64,000 bases of DNA from Eupeodes corollae (Eukaryota > Arthropoda > Insecta > Diptera > Syrphidae). Made by a program: the position numbers and the translations under genes. Below the pieces are notes generated by a model that saw only the letters and a list, made by a program, of their open reading frames with translations, did not search any database and was not told the origin of the DNA. Where the stretch lies: the NCBI RefSeq assembly GCF_945859685.1, contig NC_079149.1, forward strand, positions 135,572,153 through 135,636,152. Reading direction: 5' to 3'. Positions 57,947 through 64,000 of the stretch are shown here, one piece after another (positions within the stretch are counted from its first letter, which is position 1; the number at the start of each line of letters is the position of its first letter).

Positions 57947-58990
57947 GTGATGGAAAATAAGAAGAATTTGGACAATGAAGAAAAAGAAATCTTGGAAGAC
58001 GTTTATCAAGAAAAAAATAACACAATGCTCATCACAGTTGGTGCATTGTCGAAGTTTTTGAAGACTGCTCAACTTAAGATACGGAAAAAAGATGGCATTA
58101 TTGGATCTCCTATTTTTGATCCCGATCATTCTCGAGTGGACATTATTAAATCCCGTTCTGACATTGACACAAGAATTGAGCGTGACAATTTGAATTTGAT
58201 GTTCTTCCTCGTGTACGTTCTTCTTTGATGGGACGATCAAAAGCTTGGTTCGGCAAATATGGATATCAGCATTACTCTTGGTCTGACTTCCGAAGTTACG
58301 ATCATCTATTATTCACGCATTTTCAAGTGGGACGGACATTGTGGCTCAACTCTGAAAAATTGCTAATTCCGAAAGCAAAGAATTTGGATCTTATTCTGAT
58401 TTTGTGATGGTAAAAGTATCACAGACCGGTTTACGGTTACCATTTGAAGTTCAAGAGGATAAAATTGTCAAAATAATTATTGGCTGCATTACAATTTTGG
58501 GATTAAACAAATTCTTTGATGTTTGTCATACCATCGCTTATTGGATACTACTTCACAATACATCATCAATAATGGATTTTTGTACCGGAAAAATAATAAA
58601 TTACTAGAGCAAACGGACAAGTTGAGAGATACGTTGATACAGTGGCAAATCTCTTACGGACTTATTTGGAACTTCACATGGAATGGACAAGCTATGTCAG
58701 TCGAGTTCAACTGGCCCTTAACACAACAATCAACAAAACTACAGGACTTTCACCTTTAAAAGTTTTAACTGGAATCAGTGGATGAACCCCTGAAATGAGT
58801 GCTTTTTTTTGCAGACCTAAACATTAAAAATGGACATGAAAATTTTGATGCTTTACGCGAGTTGTCAGATAAACGAATTCGTGAAAATGCTGGTAAAATG
58901 AACTCCAGCTAAACTAGAAATAGGTGCTATCGTTCTATACAAAAGCAATCAAATACAGAAGTCTAAGCTAGATATTCACTTTAAAGCAGC
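57947..58990 (+). mobile_element. Ty3/gypsy-like retrotransposon remnant (gag-like and integrase parts)
   Basis: Plus strand. The frame at 57947-58228, followed by GRSKAWFGKYGYQHYSW and SDFRSYDHLLFTHFQ, has the look of a gag fragment. From about 58609 the C-terminal half of an integrase core is clear in one frame: ANGQVERYVDTVANLLRTYL, then EWTSYVSRVQLALNTTINKT and TGLSPLKVLTGISG, ending in a stop. A diverged tail (EIGAIVLYKSNQIQKSKLD) follows in another frame. Protease, RT and RNase H are missing between the two parts, so most of the element has been deleted. No LTRs were found at the edges. Confidence 0.68.
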
Positions 58991-59009
58991 GGTCATTGAC
59001 AGGAGTCAT

Positions 59010-60790
59010 GTGGATGGTAACATCTCTCATGATCATTGGGCAGAGGTCAAGGCTCACCTCGGTTTCAGATTTTTATCTGTAATCGAGGAAAATCCGGGGC
59101 CTCTCCCAGACACAGCCGATGCAGGATGGTACCAAAATCGTATCAAACTCATCGCCTGTGGTGATCAGGGATCTTTCGATCTAAAAAGAGATCTTTCGAT
59201 CTATACAGGGCTGCTGTCAATGGCTTGCCAGAAGTCTGGCCGGGTGCCAAGCTCGAGGTTGTTGCAAGGGAAAAAATTCCTTGCCGGCCAAAAGCACGTA
59301 TAATGGTCCCGGCTCTTCACAACTGTCCAGACATGATCATGAAACTGATCAGAACAAGTAATCCGGACCTGCCTTCTCACGACTGGAAAGTACCAAAGGT
59401 TGAGAAGGAGACAGTGGGTCACTATAGATCGGCTCTCGTGTTGATCAATAGGGAATCACTGGCTCCACTGGCCGCGACCAAAGGCGTGATTAGGTATGGT
59501 TTTGATGAAATCATGATCCGTATATACGAAAAAGATGAAGATACGCTGAAGACGCCCCCCACAGAAGCCGGCGGAGGGAAGCGCTTCATTGGCAACGAAA
59601 ATGGAAGTCGATGCAACACCAAAAGTGGAACCATCGACATCCACAGCCCCAAATGAGCCATCCGACGTGGAGGCTAAAACTACAGTCGACAGTAACTCCG
59701 ACATGGAGACTGAAGACGCCACCTTAGGCATCACCCGGAGTGAGGGAGACCTGCGTAGGTCCTCCTCAGACGAGGAAAACGCTGACAAAACAGTGGTGGA
59801 GGTTGATCTAACTAATAGTAGCAATTCTGCGATTAGTACAGATTAATCTCCATCACGCCATCATGGCCACGAACAACCTGATACTCCGACTGCATATGAA
59901 CAAGGAAGACATCGTCTTAATACAGGAGCTGTGGGTCTCAAACTCTATCATTAGAGGTCTCAGGACTCTTGGCTATAAAATATTGTATGCATCGGAGAAA
60001 GGTGAACCAAGGTCATGCATGTTAGTAAAAAATGACTCCAGGACCAGGCGAAATCATTCTGGCCGAACTACAAAAATGCTCAGACATGATTATTCCACCA
60101 TTGGAAATCATTCTGACAAGCTGTGTAAGGTTGAGATATATTCCCAAAGCCTGGAGAATGGCAAAAGTAGTCTTCATTCCCAAAGCAGGGAAACCCTCAC
60201 ACGTTAACCCTTAAGATCTACGACCAATCAGCCTATCATCCTTCCTTCTTAAAACCTTGGAAAGATTGATTGAAATTTATATCAGACATAATTTAAAACC
60301 ATGTCTCATTTCCACAGCTCAGCATGCTTACTCTAAGGGAAAATCAGTAGAATCAGCACTTCACTCGCTGGTACGTACTATTGAACATTCTCTCGAATAT
60401 AACCTGGTAGCATTCCTAGATATTGAAGGAGCTTTCAACAACGTCAGTTACCAGGCGATCACAACAGCAATGGATAAGCTGAAATTAGAGAAGTCACTCA
60501 TAGATCTTATAAGTCTCATGCTCAAAAGCAGGACAATAATTTCTAACATGAGAAGTTTTACTACCACCAGATCGGTGAATCGAGGCACTCCCCAAAGTGG
60601 AGACCTTTCGCCTTTTTTATGGAACATGGTAGTAAACAACCTACTTACAGCATGTTTGCCTCTGACATTTGACTCAATCTGCAGCCTCAGCAGACTCCAT
60701 CAGGGAATGTCAACATTTTTGAATTTGACAAATCGGATAAATTGCAATAACTTCCTGTGGAAAGTTTATAATTGGCAGCTTGATGTTCAG
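59010..60790 (+). mobile_element. LINE remnant: ORF1 plus 5'/RT parts of ORF2
   Basis: ORF1 spans roughly 59010-59846 over two frames. WPGAKLEVVAREKIPCRPKA, then NPDLPSHDWKVPKVEK and SALVLINRESLAPLAATKG match the DUF4780-type domain found in ORF1 of insect LINEs. An acidic Ser/Glu-rich tail ends at 59846. ORF2 begins at 59863 (MATNNLILRLHMNKEDIVLI, QELWVSNSIIRGLRTLGYK), the endonuclease start. It then jumps after about 60030 straight to RT (CVRLRYIPKAWRMAKVVFIP, LRPISLSSFLLKTLERLIE, AFLDIEGAFNNVSYQAI, RGTPQSGDLSPFLWNMVV). The joint shows an internal deletion of the endonuclease and early RT. The RT style matches the RNase H LINE at 34.6 kb. Confidence 0.85.
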
Positions 60791-61513
60791 TGAAGTTTAA
60801 ATTGATATTCAACATTCTTGCCATTATTGCAAATTTATTTTAAAGTAATACCAAATAAATGTTTAACTTATAGAGGAATAACACTTTATTTCAACAAGCA
60901 GCCATTTTGTCAGCTGTCAAATAATGTATTTTAAATTTGGTTTGGCATTTCAGCATGAATAGACTGACAAATTCACACAAAACCAACTGTTTAATGTCTT
61001 TATTTGTTGTGGAAAAATTGGTCCGTATAATAGGGCCACACTTGTTGGAAAAGTCGTGGAAAATTGGACCTTCACATTAGATTACGTCCAAGCTAGCCAT
61101 AGCAGTCATGTGCCAGAAATCTATATAAACTATGGCAGTGATATCCAAGAAATCATATGTATTTAAACTTCGTGCGTTTTGTTCGCATTTCATATAGTAA
61201 AGTGAGAAATTCCCATCAAAACGATCTACAGTGGCTAGATTTTCGTATTTAAAAATTGGTACAACTGAAAGAAGATCTGTCAAAATAATAATAAAAAACT
61301 TTAAAAAGGGGGTTTGTTCGTAGACTACTACATTAACATTTGGTGTTGAAGCTCGCGTCAATTCTTTATACACCTGAATCGAGTTGAGATTTATCTATTC
61401 TAAACTGAGATAAACCTTTTTCGGAAATATAGCAAAACATAAACATCTTTTCTATTGTTTTTTCTTGCAAAATAAGCCCAGTTAGTCCATTTTCACTAAC
61501 AAAACTAAATAAT
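60791..61513. other. Non-coding or unrecognised
   Basis: A minus-strand frame (61373-61077) contains an intron-like T-rich tract ending in GACAG, then DLLSVVPIFKYENLATVDRF and further protein-like sequence to a TAA near the CTAGCTTGGACGTAATCTAA segment. I could not assign it, and it may be a fragment of another mobile element. Confidence 0.25.
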
Positions 61514-61774
61514 CAGCCCTATTCTGCTAAACGTTCACGTGAATGTTTGTATTCTGCTATCCGCCAGGATAAAAGAAATTGCTTGAAAATGCTTATAAAT
61601 TGATAGCGAAATAAAATTTAAACAATTAGATTACCTTTAGAAATCCAATTATAATTATTGTTAAAGTTTTGCATTCAAAGGATGCACGATTTCAAGAAAT
61701 ATTTTGAAGTAAATGTAACGAATCATTCACGTGAATCGAAAGATTCGAACGAATCGTATAGCAGAATAGGCCTG
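61514..61774. mobile_element. MITE, 261 bp
   Basis: Inverted ends CAGCCCTATTCTGCTA and TAGCAGAATAGGCCTG (one mismatch), flanked by AAT on both sides (61511-61513 and 61775-61777). A second, internal palindromic feature is TTCACGTGAA near 61533 and 61730. No transposase. Confidence 0.75.
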
Positions 61775-62961
61775 AATATCAACAGTAATAGATTCGTTTT
61801 TTCCGCAATGGAAAACACACATGATTCCAAATGCAGAACTACTCAACGAACACAGCCATCGAGATACAAATGAAATATCAATCGTACCAACATTTTAGAA
61901 CGAAATCACATAAGATCCATTTGAGGCTCGTATAAATGTCAAAAACCTATTCATAGTGAGATTCTACTCTAACTTTTATCGGTGTTATTCTCACTATGGA
62001 TATTGTTTTTGTTATTCGTGTAAAATCCTACTTTACTATGGATAGATTTCAAAACAAAACACGGGTACTATAATATTAGAAGATTATCTTATAAATAAAA
62101 TTCATTTTATGTTAATTAAAAATTACAATAATCTTTGTTTTTTATTCCATTTCAAATTCTATAGCTCTAAAAAAAGACTCGTTATTCTTAAACATTAGAT
62201 GTTTAGACCCATTTTATTCAGATTATAGGAAATATTTACAATATTAACAAAATCTCTCATAAACAAATAAGATTTTTGAAAAATGCTATAAACACAAATT
62301 TTATGTTTTAAATAAGAGTATCTACTTACTTTTTATGAGAGCAGTTCTTTTTTTAACTTGAAATGTTTTCAGTATCACAAAACAACAACTTTGTAAAGTG
62401 TATAAACAAAGCAAATGAAATTAATTATTTCATTAACAAACTTAAAATGTAGGTGGATAGAAGATAAACGTCAGAGCTTAACCCAACAAACTGATTTATA
62501 ATAGGTAAATATAAAACGACACCGTCATACTGCGATTTGCGCTTCCAAGATAAGAATTTTATGAATGAAAATTGAAATCATCCGTAGTAGTAAAAGTGAT
62601 TCACTCTGCAACAAATTAAAGCGATTCATGAATTGATTTAAAATTCCAGGAACACAAATTGTACACAATCCAAAATAGATATAAAAAGTCTTACAGTCCA
62701 AAATGTAATTTTCTTTTTTTTATTACTTCCATTCACTGAATCTAACGAATTTTCTGCGAAACAGTGACGCAACCTCTAAGATGTCTACCGCAACCTAACT
62801 ATACCGAGATCAGTGATGGTTGTTTTCTATGGCAGACGGAATTCCATTTGGGAATCTCCCCCATCAGAGTTGAATTGAGTATGGTGTTTCACAACAACAC
62901 AACTTTTGAAAGCGTTACAAAAACAAGTTTATTTTCCACGGATCTCTCATGAATCATCACT
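61775..62961. other. Intergenic, AT-rich
   Basis: No genes recognised. The part nearest 62961 is probably the 3' UTR of the minus-strand gene that follows. Confidence 0.4.
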
Positions 62962-63037
62962 CTATTTACTCAAGTACGACGTCATCATACCAACGCCGGC
63001 CGCGGCGCTGCTGCTGCTGTAGGCTCCGGCAAACGAC
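62962..63037 (-). CDS. Terminal exon of an unrecognised minus-strand gene
   Basis: A GC-rich patch in AT-rich DNA, preceded on the minus strand by a good acceptor (TTCCGTTCCCCACATAG). In the frame with fly-type GC-ending codons it reads SFAGAYSSSSAAAGVGMMTS, then YLSK and TAG (62964-62962). Earlier exons would lie beyond the right edge of the window. Two other frames are also open for part of the exon (one gives a Gln/Arg-rich tail), so the product is uncertain. Ala/Ser-rich ends of this kind are common in fly RNA-binding and transcription proteins, but I cannot assign a family. Confidence 0.45.
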
Positions 63038-64000
63038 CTATGTGGGGAACGGAATAAGAGGATGAAATTGAAAAATTTCCTACACTCAAAGATTGAAGAA
63101 TTTCATTCACAAAATCAACGCCAACAACGGTCACATGACGCATGAGAGAGTTGAGAGAGTTTAGAGAGCAAGGAGCTTTTCATTTCAAAGCTTCTTGCTC
63201 TTGATAGTTGCTAGCTCAATGATCTTCACTGATGTCTGCGACATTTTATTAGACTTTTATGAATGAAAATCAAACGATTGAGAGAGAGAAGAGATCGTGA
63301 TCGTAAGAAAGCTTTAATAATCCTCTCTGCGATATTTCTCCCAATGAAAGAAATTAAGAATCAAAGACTTCGGGTGGTTATTCATTCACAAAAAACCTTT
63401 ATTTTGAAATTGTTAACTCGCGAAGAAGGACGTTCCTTTAAGCCAGGACACTATCTGGATATAGTTCCGGTTCTACTGTAATTGAAAACAATCGTTATCG
63501 GGTTTTTGTCCGCAAAGTACTTTTTAAATATTTAACGGTTATTTATTTATTTCTGTCAAGTGAATACAATTTAAGCTTTCTTTGCGATAGAAGGTGCAAA
63601 GACAACTTATGGAACTATGACCAAGTGAATCATTGTTGAAGATGATTTTTCCGTAGAAAAATTTCTAAAAATTCAAAGTTCAAAATTAGTTTTTGATATT
63701 TTAATGGCTGATTCATTACTTCCGATAGTGTTGTTCGATTGTTAAATCGTGGCGGTTTCTTCTTTCTTATAAAAAAATATCTGACAGTTTGTTGTCTACC
63801 ATTAAGGCCATACTTTATAGATACAATATTAATTCAACGCGGACACTACCACCGACTGGCCACGGCTCGTCGCGTCTATAAAGAGCTTTCCAGGAATTCA
63901 TTGGCGCCGTGTAGCTCTGTGTGAATCATTATACCAACAAAAAATAAAAGTGACAAAATGGAATTAACCATAATTTTGAAAAGTGTGTGTGACCTTAAAA
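63038..64000. other. Probable intron of the right-edge gene
   Basis: No coding exon recognised. A locally GC-rich segment at 63835-63925 has an open plus frame (including GHYHRLATARRVYKELSRNS) that I could not identify. It might be a fragment of a mobile element. Confidence 0.35.

Noticed and set aside
59201..59824. Minus-strand frames opposite the LINE ORF1
   Set aside because: They are shadows of the plus-strand LINE coding sequence.
1..64000. CRISPR array, operon-type gene cluster or integrated bacterial DNA
   Set aside because: No regularly spaced repeats with unique spacers. All recognised genes are eukaryotic with spliceosomal introns, apart from the intronless TBCC and UQCC3-like frames, which are clearly animal proteins.

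Overview
The window is nuclear DNA from a higher fly (Diptera, Brachycera). The evidence is AT-rich DNA, 60-110 bp introns with GT-AG borders, clearly fly-like genes (mextli, KLHDC3, mRpS2, TBCC), and dipteran transposon families of the Tc1-mariner, pogo, Harbinger, Jockey and RNase-H-LINE types. No bacterial or viral genome features are present. The protein divergence suggests a fly outside Drosophila itself, but I cannot name the species.

Layout. 1-6.8 kb: the last exon of an unrecognised plus-strand gene, an LTR-like repeat, a degraded LINE, a MITE, and the C-terminal exons of an unrecognised minus-strand gene. 8.1-9.6 kb: a Tc1-like element with perfect 29-bp ends. 12-20.4 kb: the translation factor gene mextli on the minus strand, eight coding exons that I could join in frame to 676 codons. 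Its large intron carries a LINE copy and a Harbinger-like element. 21.7-27.6 kb: Tc1 and pogo-like elements and a MITE. 28.3-29.3 kb: mitochondrial ribosomal protein uS2m, three exons, minus strand. 31.1-41.2 kb: a KLHDC3-type kelch protein, five exons, 379 codons, plus strand. Its 8.7-kb first intron holds a three-layer nest of retrotransposons. 43.3-47 kb: broken zeste/Myb-like transposon genes, LINE copies and a SINE. 47.9-56.7 kb (minus strand): homologs of CEBPZOS, UQCC3 and TBCC in that transcriptional order. 58-60.8 kb: Ty3/gypsy and LINE remnants. The right end has little beyond a GC-rich terminal exon of an unknown minus-strand gene.

The most interesting host arrangement is the CEBPZOS-UQCC3-TBCC series. 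Only 134 bp separate the first two reading frames and only 10 bp the second two, with no AATAAA or ATTAAA on the coding strand between the first two frames or across the second junction. This suggests one polycistronic mRNA for two small mitochondrial membrane proteins and a tubulin chaperone. Drosophila sloth1/sloth2, a bicistronic pair of complex III factors, is a precedent.

Among mobile DNA, a tRNA-derived SINE shares its 3' end with a LINE family present here in four copies (called LINE-A below), which makes that LINE the likely SINE driver. Insertion order can be read from target-site duplications in several places. A Penelope-like fragment carrying a hammerhead-like core lies inside a Tc1 element that sits back-to-back with a second Tc1 element. 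Host genes show two intron classes: most introns are about 60-110 bp, and each of mextli, KLHDC3 and the CEBPZOS homolog has one giant transposon-filled intron.
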